Source: JBDHHQ01 sp039586035 (GTDB lineage: Bacteria > Gemmatimonadota > Gemmatimonadetes > Longimicrobiales > Gaopeijiaceae). From it: a DNA stretch of 64,000 bases. The position numbers and the translations under genes were made by a program. The stretch covers positions 17,419 through 81,418 of the forward strand of contig JBDHLD010000029.1 in NCBI GenBank assembly GCA_039586035.1, read 5' to 3'. The notes beneath the pieces were generated by a model. The model was not told the DNA's origin. It saw only the letters and a list, made by a program, of their open reading frames with translations, and did no database searches. Positions 8,841-16,729 of this stretch are shown one piece after another (positions within the stretch are counted from its first letter, which is position 1; each line of letters begins with the position of its first letter).

Positions 8841-11540
8841 CTACCCGCCCACCTTGTCCAGCAGCTCTTCCAGGAAGTTCTCGACGACGATGAACTCGCC
8901 CGGAGCCTCGACGTCGGCACCCGGAGCCACGATCATGAGGAACCGTTCGCCATCCTGGCTGACCGTATACGTGGCTCCACCGGGGCTGTAGGAGTCCCCC
9001 GGCAGCAGGTCGAACAGGGGCAGGCGATCCACGACGTCGAAGCCGCCATCGGTGGACAGGCGCACGGCGATGAGCCGCTGTTCCTGGTTCTTGTAGAACA
9101 GCTCCCGTCCGTCGGGCGACCACGCGGCTTCTCGGCCGCCGTCGCTGGAGACGACCACCCTCCAGTCGTTCACGTTGGGGAAGGGGCGTACTTGGATCTC
9201 CGGTTGCCCGGACTCGTTCGAAGAATACGCCAGGAAGCGGCCGTCGGGGGACACGGCGGCGCCGGATTCTTCGAACTCGGTGGCGATGAGCGGAACCGGT
9301 ACACTGTCCACGCCCGGCCTCCACGCCAGGAGGTCCCGGGTCGGGCTCGGCCCTGTCTGCGAGATCACCCACTCACCGTCACTCGACCACACGGCTCGAA
9401 CGAGGGGCACATCGACGTCCAGGAACACATCGGGCGGAGTGCTTCCGTCGGCACGTCTCACGTAGAGATCGAGGTCGTCGAGCCCCCCCCCGGGGCCACT
9501 TGTGTAGATCACAGAACGGCCGTCGGGCGACCAGGCCGGATTGAACGCCCATCCGTCGCCGAAGCCGAACCGGGTGAAGGGGCCGTCCAGCTGTTTGATC
9601 CAAACCTCCGGGCCGCCCTGGCCGCCCACGGTAACGGCGATGCTGCGCCCATCGGGCGAGACCGCCATGCTGGAGTTCGGTATACGGTCGACTCTCCAGC
9701 CCGGCTCCACTGGCAATGCGCGTCCCGCCCGGTCCACCCAGACCACCTCGAACCCCGTAGCCTGCGTGCCCGGTGAATACAGCAGACGGCCAGTCGCGGA
9801 CGCGGCCAGGTCGGGGCCTCGAACGCCGGGCTGAAGTCCTGACAGCAGCGGTACGGTGGGGCCCGTGACCTGGAGTCGGTCCTGGTCGAAGGGTGCGGCC
9901 ACGAGGTCGCCCTCGTGCGTGACGATCAGGAGGTGGCCGGAAGACACGTAGCGAGCCAGCGTGCCCCGAAAGAGGATCTCGACCTCGCCGGTCGCCAGAT
10001 CGAGCACACCGACGTCGTCCTCGACGTCGTATGCGTTGACGCCCCGAAGCACGGTGAGCAGGACGCCATGGCCGTTCGGGAGGACGGATGGCCATGCGTG
10101 GCGGGACTCCCTCCGGGTCGAGTCGGGGGTCGAAAGCGGCTCGATGGCGCCACCGGCCACCGGCACCCGAGAGATCCCGGCCCGAGGTTGTTCGACGAAG
10201 TAGAGGTAGTCGTCGGGACCCCAAGCGGCCCCCAACCGGAACACGCCGCCATCGACCACCGTCAGCGGCGGCTCCCCGCCAAGCGACACCACCTTGATCT
10301 CACGGGTCGCGTCGACCAGGAACCCGACACGGGTGCCGTCGGGAGAAAAGAACGGCTGGAACCCCCCCTCGCCGCCGCGAATCGGAGTGGCCTCGAGGGC
10401 GTCTCGCTCGCGCATCATGAGCGAGAAGTCCGTACCACCGGCGACGTAGACGAGTCGAGACCCGTCGGCGGAAAGAGCTGTGGAGACGCCGAACGCGGCT
10501 TGCCCGGCCATGGCGGGACCCTCGTCGCCCGTGAAGGTCAGCGCGTACCGGACCACGGGAGCCGCGGGCGCTGGTCGCGTCGCCAGGTAGGCGACTCCGG
10601 CGAGTGCGGCCAGGGCCACCACGCCCAGGACAATGGCGGCCGGCTTCCAGGGGCCGGCCGCTGCCATGCCCGCGCCTACGCCCGCCCCCGCCCCATGTCG
10701 GAAGGTCCGGTCGCCCAGCGCGCTCGAGAACGCTTGGGCGCTGGTGAACCGATCGGCCGGTAGCTTCTCCAGCGCCATCCGGATCGCGGCGTCCACGTTC
10801 GCCGGCACCGTCCGCCGGATCTTGGTGGCGGACACCGGCTCGCCCGCGATGATCTTGCCGAGCACCGCCTGAGCCGTGGATCCGGGGTAGGGGGGATCGC
10901 CCGTGAGCATCTCGAAGAGGACGCACGCGAGCGCGTAGATGTCGCTCTGGGGTCCCAGGACCGAATCCCCGGTCGCCTGCTCCGGGCTCATGTAGAATGG
11001 CGTGCCGACGCTGAGTCCGGTCTCCGTGAGCCGCGCGCCGCCGGCCGCACCCACCGCCAACGCGATCCCGAAGTCCGCGATCAGGGGCCGCCCTTCGTGC
11101 ATGAGGATGTTGGCCGGCTTGATGTCCCGGTGTACGACGCCCTGCCGGTGCGCATAGTCGAGCGCCTCGGCCAGGTCCGTGGTGATCCTGACCGCCTCCT
11201 CGACGGGCAGCTGGCGCTCGCGGTCCAGGCGATCCCGGAGCGACTCGCCCTCGATGTAGGGCATCACGTAGTAGAGGAAGCCGTCGGCCTCGCCCGAATC
11301 GTGCAGCGGGAGGATGTGGGGGTGCTGGAGGTTGGCCGTGGTCTCGATCTCGGTCAGAAAGCGCTCGGCCCCCACCACCGCCGCGAGCTCGGGCTTGAGG
11401 ACCTTGAGGGCGACCCTCCGCTTGTGCTTGAGATCTTCGGCCAGGTAGACGGTGGCCATGCCACCCTCGCCGAGCTCACGCTCGACGACGTATCGACCTT
11501 CGAGGGCCGAGCTCAAACGGGCGGGGGGCTCCCTGGACAT
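8841..11540 (-). CDS. Membrane Ser/Thr protein kinase with PD40 (WD40-like) sensor repeats
   Basis: An 899-residue paralogue of the kinase at 1442-4090. The kinase domain again covers about residues 15-285, with the ATP lysine at K46, HRDIKPAN with D139, DFG with D156 and the SVGTPFYMSPEQ segment. Long stretches match the other kinase almost residue for residue. One membrane helix lies at about 325-345 (AAIVLGVVALAALAGVAYLA). The following ~550 residues hold PD40 repeats marked by SPDG/SADG turns but are much more divergent from the paralogue, suggesting a different ligand or partner. The start at 11540 is placed directly before the fold; an upstream in-frame ATG would add 27 unconserved residues. 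Confidence 0.93.
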   Translation of the reverse strand: MSREPPARLSSALEGRYVVERELGEGGMATVYLAEDLKHKRRVALKVLKPELAAVVGAERFLTEIETTANLQHPHILPLHDSGEADGFLYYVMPYIEGESLRDRLDRERQLPVEEAVRITTDLAEALDYAHRQGVVHRDIKPANILMHEGRPLIADFGIALAVGAAGGARLTETGLSVGTPFYMSPEQATGDSVLGPQSDIYALACVLFEMLTGDPPYPGSTAQAVLGKIIAGEPVSATKIRRTVPANVDAAIRMALEKLPADRFTSAQAFSSALGDRTFRHGAGAGVGAGMAAAGPWKPAAIVLGVVALAALAGVAYLATRPAPAAPVVRYALTFTGDEGPAMAGQAAFGVSTALSADGSRLVYVAGGTDFSLMMRERDALEATPIRGGEGGFQPFFSPDGTRVGFLVDATREIKVVSLGGEPPLTVVDGGVFRLGAAWGPDDYLYFVEQPRAGISRVPVAGGAIEPLSTPDSTRRESRHAWPSVLPNGHGVLLTVLRGVNAYDVEDDVGVLDLATGEVEILFRGTLARYVSSGHLLIVTHEGDLVAAPFDQDRLQVTGPTVPLLSGLQPGVRGPDLAASATGRLLYSPGTQATGFEVVWVDRAGRALPVEPGWRVDRIPNSSMAVSPDGRSIAVTVGGQGGPEVWIKQLDGPFTRFGFGDGWAFNPAWSPDGRSVIYTSGPGGGLDDLDLYVRRADGSTPPDVFLDVDVPLVRAVWSSDGEWVISQTGPSPTRDLLAWRPGVDSVPVPLIATEFEESGAAVSPDGRFLAYSSNESGQPEIQVRPFPNVNDWRVVVSSDGGREAAWSPDGRELFYKNQEQRLIAVRLSTDGGFDVVDRLPLFDLLPGDSYSPGGATYTVSQDGERFLMIVAPGADVEAPGEFIVVENFLEELLDKVGG

Positions 11541-11727
11541 GATCCACAGTATCCCGTGGGCCGGGGCGCCTGCGCAAGCAAACCCGATAGCCCGGTCTGA
11601 CTTCCAGAACGTCGGCGGCACCGACCCCGCAGCAACATCCTTACCTCAATTGCCGTCCTTCGCCCGACAGACAAGCCTGCCGAGGGCGACTATCGCCAGT
11701 AGGTGCCTTCAGGAGGAGGGTGTGCCA

Positions 11728-11844
11728 ATGACACAGAAGAGGATCGTGCTCACGGGCCACGGCGCATGGGACCCGAAGTCGACCCCGCAGCCGTTCGTGA
11801 CCTTGCCAGCCTTCCACGCTCCAAGCGGGCTCCCGATCCTCTAG
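11728..11844 (+). CDS. Short orphan peptide, possible remnant of an Stv-like protein
   Basis: A 38-codon frame with an unusually strong ribosome site, AGGAGGAGGG about eight bases before the ATG. The peptide begins KRIVLTGHGAWDP and continues to PFVTLP. This recalls the beginning of small proteins with a [V/I]xSGHG[S/A][W/Y] opening followed by a TVP strand, as I remember from putative Stv-type adhesin domains. In those proteins the domain continues for 80 or more residues; here it stops soon after FVTLP and neither other frame restores a convincing continuation. It may be a truncated remnant or a genuine small peptide. Confidence is low because the similarity is short. Confidence 0.35.
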   Translation: MTQKRIVLTGHGAWDPKSTPQPFVTLPAFHAPSGLPIL

Positions 11845-11912
11845 GCTCCGAGCCTTCCCGGCCATAGACTACGGTCTCCGTGTGCCTGAATGGCCAGACA
11901 GAACCCCTGCGA

Positions 11913-13145
11913 ATGCACGCCCGGCCGATCCACTACGTGACCCTGCTCCGCATCGGCCTCCTGGCACCGCTGTTTCTTGCTGCCCACCTGATGGCTCAGG
12001 AGCCAGCGGACACGCTTCCCCAGGACACGGTGGCGGCCGCGCAGGTGGTGCGCGACACGATCCCTGCGGATACGCTGGTGGTGGAGGATGTCCATCCCCA
12101 GGACGCACCCGAGACCGGCTTCGTGCTCGTATCCTCGGACGGGGAGTACCGCTTACGATTCACGGGGATCATACGCCTGGTCGGCCTCTTCGATCTCGGC
12201 GGACTGCTCGGACGCGAGAACTTCGACACCTACGAGATTCCGGTGCCGAACCGATTCACGGCGGAGCGCAGGTTCGCCATGGATGCCCGTCAGAGCCGGC
12301 TGGGCCTGGAAGGCTCTGGGCGCACCGAGGTGGGCGACGTGAGTTTCCGCCTCGAGGGGGATTTCGTCACCCCGAACACGGGCTTTCGCCTGCGCCACGC
12401 GTACGCCTCGCTGAACTGGGGCACGCTCGGGGGCTTCTTGATCGGACAGACCTGGACCACGTTCTCCGACGTCTCGGCATTACCCCTCACGGTCGACTTC
12501 GAGGGGCCCAACAGCGCCATCTCGTTCCGGACGGCACAGGCCCGATTCCGTTGGTTTCCCAAGGACCAATTGCGGGCGACGGTCGCCATCGAGACCCCGA
12601 ACCAGCAGACCTCCACCGACAGCACGCGGGTGGCGTTCCAGAGCACGCCCGACTTCATCGGACAGGTGCGTTGGCTCAATCCCTGGGGCCACCTTCAGCT
12701 TGCCGGCGTCTTTCGGGTCCTGGATGCGAAGGACACCCAAGGCAATCTGCGGAGGATTCCGAGTGGCGGTGGGACGGCAACGGGTCGTATCGGCCTGGGG
12801 CACCGCGACTTCATCCTGTACCAGGCAGTCGTGGGCCACGGGATCTCCCGCTACGTGAACGTGCTCAGTGGCAGAGGCCTCGACCTGATCGAGAATCCCG
12901 AGACGGGGGACCTGGAGGGCCTCTTTTCTTGGGGCGGCTACGTATCGTATCAGCGGGATTGGGTCCCGGGAGCCTGGCTATCGGCGTTCGTGGCAGGAAT
13001 CACGTCGGTGACCAACAAGGCGTTCCAAACCGACAACGCGTTCAAGCGGAGCTCGTACTTCACTGCGAACCCTCTTCTGGATTCCCATCCAGGACACCCG
13101 GGTGGCCCTGGAGTGGAACTTCGGGCAGCGCGTCAACAAGGATGA
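11913..13145 (+). CDS. DcaP-like outer-membrane porin, frameshifted near the C-terminus
   Basis: The protein begins with a signal peptide (hydrophobic run about 9-25, cleavage near MAQEP), then a low-complexity Asp/Thr-rich linker, then beta-barrel strands characteristic of DcaP-type trimeric porins (SRLGLEGSG; FRLRHAYASLNWGTLGGFLI; PLTVDFEGPNSAISFR). Such porins admit small organic anions. At about 13071 the frame slips: the open frame ends in unrelated residues at 13145. Removing one C from the CCC at 13070-13072 restores LFWIPIQDTRVALEWNFGQ and a terminal strand ending LSFLAQYAF at 13197. The restored protein would be 427 residues and end in Phe, as barrel proteins do. The start at 11913 is chosen because it directly precedes the signal peptide. 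Confidence 0.82.
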   Translation: MHARPIHYVTLLRIGLLAPLFLAAHLMAQEPADTLPQDTVAAAQVVRDTIPADTLVVEDVHPQDAPETGFVLVSSDGEYRLRFTGIIRLVGLFDLGGLLGRENFDTYEIPVPNRFTAERRFAMDARQSRLGLEGSGRTEVGDVSFRLEGDFVTPNTGFRLRHAYASLNWGTLGGFLIGQTWTTFSDVSALPLTVDFEGPNSAISFRTAQARFRWFPKDQLRATVAIETPNQQTSTDSTRVAFQSTPDFIGQVRWLNPWGHLQLAGVFRVLDAKDTQGNLRRIPSGGGTATGRIGLGHRDFILYQAVVGHGISRYVNVLSGRGLDLIENPETGDLEGLFSWGGYVSYQRDWVPGAWLSAFVAGITSVTNKAFQTDNAFKRSSYFTANPLLDSHPGHPGGPGVELRAARQQG

Positions 13146-13284
13146 CCAGAGCGGCGTGGCGAGTCGGCTCTCGTTCCTGGCCCAATACGCATTCTGAGGG
13201 AGCGTGGTCGGCCAACGGACCGTCGGGCCGTGCGGGGAAGCCGGTACCGGGGGGTAATCGCTGCGGCTGCCGCGTGTGAACGCT

Positions 13285-13763
13285 TCAGAGCGAGGGAGAT
13301 CCGGCGGCCTCGCGAGCCCCCCGGATCCAACGCGTCACGAAGACGGCGAGGGCACCCAGGCCCAACACGCAGAGAATGGGCGCCAGCACGGCGAGCAGGG
13401 TGGTCACGAGGGACGCCACGAGCTCGACGAGGGAGACGATCGGGTTCGCGAATCCCGCAGTCGTGATGCTGGAGGCGCCGCGGGTAGGCCATGGCGATCG
13501 TGCCGGCCACCACCGCAGCCGGCGAGGCCAGCGCGTCGAGTGCGTTGTCGACCCACGGCACCAGATACGCGCCCACTTCGAGCAGCGTGGCGACTCCGAA
13601 GGCGGCGGCCGCGACGGGGCTCCCGATCCAGCCGAATCCCGAAGCCAGCTCCAGGTGGCCCGTCTGAGCGGCCAGGCTGATTCCCAGCAGCGGCACGAAG
13701 ACCCGGAAGCCGCAGGCAGCGGCAAGGCCTACGCCGACCAGGACCGTCAATGCGAGCTCCACG
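13285..13763 (-). pseudogene. DUF4126 family membrane protein, disrupted by internal deletion and frame change
   Basis: The N-terminal half, from GTG at 13763 with GAGGGAG a few bases upstream, reads as a typical DUF4126 protein: ELALTVLVGVGLAAACGFR, then DNALDALASPAAVVAGTIAMA. The C-terminal half in another frame reads RGASSITTAGFANPIVSLVE, then membrane helices LLAVLAPILCVLGLGALAV. The two halves join at about 13480-13490 out of frame. The family normally has roughly 30 residues (a membrane helix and Gly-rich loop) between them, and these are absent. So this is more than a one-base error: about 100 bp look deleted. Function of the family is unknown. Confidence 0.72.
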
Positions 13764-13928
13764 TCAACTCCCTCTTGCGCGACATGCACCGAACCCGACT
13801 AATCCTACGGGTATCCCCCTTTGCGTGCTTCAAATGCCCGTATCCACCCCGAGCGTGACTGCCGTGCAGTCCAACAACACGAGACCGCGCGAATCGCTGA
13901 ACAAGCGCCGCCGCCGCGGACGCCGCGC

Positions 13929-14582
13929 GTGAACCGGCCTGTCTTGTCAGCCAATGCCCTGGGCCGGCGGCTGGGCGCACGCTGGATCTGGAGGGGCCTG
14001 CACCTGGAGTTGAATCCGGGCGACCGAGGCATGCTCGTGGGCCCCTCCGGGACCGGCAAGTCCCTACTCCTGCGCTGCCTCTGCGGACTGGACCACCCGG
14101 ACGAGGGGCAGGTGCTGTACGACGGCCGCACGGTGCTGCCGAAGGACGTGCCGTCGTTTCGGAGTCAGGTGCTCTACGTGCAGCAGACGCCGGCCCTGGT
14201 ACAGGGCAGCGTCGCGGACAACGTGAACCTCCCTTCCGACTTCAAGGTGCACGCAGGCTCGGGTTCTCTGGGTGACCTTGCCAGCGCCCTGTTCGAGGCG
14301 CTGGACAGGCCGGCGGACTTCATGACGCGTCGCGCATCCCGGTTGTCGGGCGGTGAGGCGCAGCTCGTGGGCCTGGTCCGGGCGCTCGCTCTCGAGCCCC
14401 GGGTCCTATTGCTCGACGAGCCCACCGCGCACCTCGACGGGGGCACAACGCGTCGCGTGGAGGAGCTGGTCTCGAGCTGGACGGGGGGCGGGGAGCGGGC
14501 GGTTCTGTGGACCAGCCATGACCCTGCTCAGGTCGAGCGCGTTCTCGAAGGCCCACTGATCGAGCTTCCCGAGGTCCGATGA
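13929..14582 (+). CDS. fetA: ABC transporter ATP-binding protein, FetA/YbbL-like
   Basis: A 217-residue ATPase from the GTG chosen here. Walker A GPSGTGKS at 38-45, Q-loop around YVQQTPAL (83-90), ABC signature LSGGE at 139-143, Walker B VLLLDEPT at 159-166 and switch His at 197 are all present, so it should hydrolyse ATP. Its stop overlaps the start of a FetB/UPF0014 permease by four bases, the arrangement of the E. coli FetAB system implicated in iron export and oxidative-stress tolerance. The family is short and lacks accessory domains, which fits. The start is uncertain: upstream codons are open to 13821 but read like GC-rich non-coding sequence, and no clear ribosome site is visible. Confidence 0.8.
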   Translation: MNRPVLSANALGRRLGARWIWRGLHLELNPGDRGMLVGPSGTGKSLLLRCLCGLDHPDEGQVLYDGRTVLPKDVPSFRSQVLYVQQTPALVQGSVADNVNLPSDFKVHAGSGSLGDLASALFEALDRPADFMTRRASRLSGGEAQLVGLVRALALEPRVLLLDEPTAHLDGGTTRRVEELVSSWTGGGERAVLWTSHDPAQVERVLEGPLIELPEVR

Positions 14583-15382
14583 GCACCTACATCGAGGTGA
14601 GTTGGCCGGACCTGATCGTGGCCGCCGCGCTACTCGTGGTGAACCTGGCCCTGTCCTGGGTGCTCCGACTCGGGATGGGGAGGCGTCTCCTGGTGGCGGC
14701 ATTGCGCATGGTCGTCCAGCTGACGCTGCTGGGTCTGGTCCTGGAGTGGGTATTCGATTCCGCGAATGGACCTCTCGTCCTTGCCATGGGCCTGGCCATG
14801 GGCGTCGTGGCGGGCGTGACGGCCGCGAGGCGGACCTCCATCCGTTTCCCGGCGGCCTATCTCGATGCGGTGGTGGTGATCGTCACGACGGCGTTTCTGG
14901 TGACCGGAGTGTCGGTCCTGGGCATCCTCCGTCCCGCCCCGTGGTGGGACCCCCAGTACCTGATCCCCTTGTTGGGCATGCTGTTGGGCAACGCCCTGAC
15001 GGGCATCTCGCTGGGATTGGATCGCTTCCTGACCGGCGTGATCCAGGACCGGACGCGGGTGGAAGGACTCCTGGCCCTGGGCGCCACCAGGTGGGAGGCG
15101 GCGCGCGAAGAGATCCGCGAGTCGCTGCGCGTCGGCCTGATCCCTACGGTGAACTCCATGCTCGTCATGGGGATCGTGAGCCTGCCGGGGATGATGACGG
15201 GCCAGATCCTCGCCGGTGCCGATCCCGCGGACGCGGTTCGCTACCAGATCATGATCATGTTCATGATCGCCGCCACGGTCGCCACCGCGACCTTCGGCGT
15301 CACGATGCTGGCCTACGCCCGCCTGTTCACGTCGGATCACCGGCTCCGGCATGAGGCCGAGGTGGGGATCGACGTCCAGTAG
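14579..15382 (+). CDS. fetB: ABC transporter permease, FetB/UPF0014 family
   Basis: A 267-residue polytopic membrane protein with about seven predicted membrane helices. Recognisable family segments are ALRMVVQLTLLGLVLEWVF near the start, PLLGMLLGNALTGISLGLDR in the middle, ALGATRWEAARE in a cytoplasmic loop, and MGIVSLPGMMTGQILAGADP followed by AVRYQIMIMFMIAATV. These match the permease partner of FetA. The ATGA overlap with the ATPase gene and matching family assignment support a two-component exporter. Known FetAB exports iron; the metal or other substrate here is inferred only from family. Confidence 0.87.
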   Translation: MSTYIEVSWPDLIVAAALLVVNLALSWVLRLGMGRRLLVAALRMVVQLTLLGLVLEWVFDSANGPLVLAMGLAMGVVAGVTAARRTSIRFPAAYLDAVVVIVTTAFLVTGVSVLGILRPAPWWDPQYLIPLLGMLLGNALTGISLGLDRFLTGVIQDRTRVEGLLALGATRWEAAREEIRESLRVGLIPTVNSMLVMGIVSLPGMMTGQILAGADPADAVRYQIMIMFMIAATVATATFGVTMLAYARLFTSDHRLRHEAEVGIDVQ

Positions 15383-15396
15383 GATCGGGGAGCAGC

Positions 15397-15424
15397 GGTC
15401 CGGACCCCTTCCGAGGCCCGGACC
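15397..15424 (+). terminator. Candidate terminator after fetAB
   Basis: GGTCCGG (15397-15403) and CCGGACC (15418-15424) form a perfect 7-bp stem 15 bases past the fetB stop. There is no T-run after it, so it may be a transcript-stabilising hairpin instead. Confidence 0.35.
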
Positions 15425-15579
15425 GAAGACTCAGTCGTCGTCGCGGTGGCTGTACCGATCATCGTGTTCGAATGCCTGGATGGAGCGCGACTCCTCCAGG
15501 AGCGTCGGGGCCGACGGGGTCACCGCAACCCCCTATCAATGCACGAGTTGCGAGTAGGGTCAATTAGGTTGTCAACATG

Positions 15580-16590
15580 CTAGAGGACGAAACCCAGCTC
15601 GATGATGTCCTCGGCCGGCTCGAGAAGGTCCTCGAACAGCTCGAACATCTCACCGGCGAAGCCGATGATCCGCAGGAGCGCGCGGACCTCACCGACGGTG
15701 AGCTCAGCGCCGTTCTCGCTCGTGACCTCGGGGTCGTCCGGGTCACCCGTGACGCGCGCCAGCACGCGCCCGTTGACCCAGAATGTGGCGTCCACGTGCT
15801 CGTCGTCGCCGCTCATCTCCACCCCCACCGTCTCGGAGCCGTTCCGGATGTCCAGGATCACCTCGCCCCTTTCACCAGCGGCGTCGTCAAGCCCCACTAC
15901 CGAAGCGGCCACGTGGAAGTCGTCGGCATCCACATCGAAGGTGAATCCGACGTCGAGCCGGTCACCCTCCGGTCCTGATCGACCATCTACGTCGATGTCG
16001 AAGTCCAGCCGGCGGGAGCCGTTCGCGATGTAGCCCGCCACGGCGACCTCGCCGTGTTCATCGTCGCTGCGCACCGACACGGCATAGTCGAGAACCACCA
16101 CCCCTTCCGAGCTGACCCGGAAGCGCAGGGCGATCCCGTCCGGGTCCGAATCGCCCTCGTCGATCAGGTCCGCGTGCCCCACTTCGCGGTCGGGGTTCGG
16201 TGTACCCGTGATGGGGTTGACCTCATACAGGACGATCCGTACGCCGTTGGACGGAGCGCCGCTCCGCTCGGAGGCCACGTAGTCGCCCACGTCGGCATCG
16301 TAGACGAACGTGATGCCGCGATTGAACTGAGAGATGATGGGGACCCTTGCGGCGCCGGCTTGGATCGAGCCCGTGACGGCTCGTCCGTGTACGCGACTGA
16401 ACCTGGGCGCCAGAACCACGAAGCTGCCGAGGACGGGGTCGTCGAGCATGTCCGAGACGCGAGCCAGACCGGCCTCGGTGGCTGCTGCGTCGAAAGTCAA
16501 CGGCTCCGGATCCGTCGAGGATGCCGAGCAGGCGACCAGCATTGCGGCTGCAAAGGCGATAACGCCCGAGCGGTAGGTTCGAATCTTCAC
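15580..16590 (-). CDS. Conserved hypothetical lipoprotein
   Basis: A 336-residue protein with a lipoprotein signal: basic start, hydrophobic run and lipobox ending at C21 (MLVAC), so it should be anchored in a membrane facing the periplasm or outside. The mature part is rich in Asp/Glu and beta strands (VVLDYAVSVRSDDEHGEVAV; DFDIDVDGRSG; VGFTFDVDADDFHV), suggesting an extended beta-sheet or barrel-like fold. The C-terminus is helical and acidic. I recognise no enzymatic motif. No neighbour gives a functional clue; it stands alone between fetAB and ppc. Confidence 0.8.
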   Translation of the reverse strand: MKIRTYRSGVIAFAAAMLVACSASSTDPEPLTFDAAATEAGLARVSDMLDDPVLGSFVVLAPRFSRVHGRAVTGSIQAGAARVPIISQFNRGITFVYDADVGDYVASERSGAPSNGVRIVLYEVNPITGTPNPDREVGHADLIDEGDSDPDGIALRFRVSSEGVVVLDYAVSVRSDDEHGEVAVAGYIANGSRRLDFDIDVDGRSGPEGDRLDVGFTFDVDADDFHVAASVVGLDDAAGERGEVILDIRNGSETVGVEMSGDDEHVDATFWVNGRVLARVTGDPDDPEVTSENGAELTVGEVRALLRIIGFAGEMFELFEDLLEPAEDIIELGFVL

Positions 16591-16729
16591 GGTGTGCCCC
16601 CTTGACCTGCCGCTGCGTCGCCCGAGTGGTCGCAGTGGCCATGTGAGCCTTCCAGTCCGTGGAGGCGGGGCGCCCCGCCTCCACCGCTGAAACGCTTCGT
16701 GGTGGGACTCTTTGACGCGCGGGGCTCCG

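Noticed and set aside
15431..15523. A 30-codon GTG frame on the minus strand ending in SHRDDD between fetB and the lipoprotein gene.
   Set aside because: It has a weak AGGGGG site but no similarity I can recall and lies between convergent genes, so I did not annotate it.
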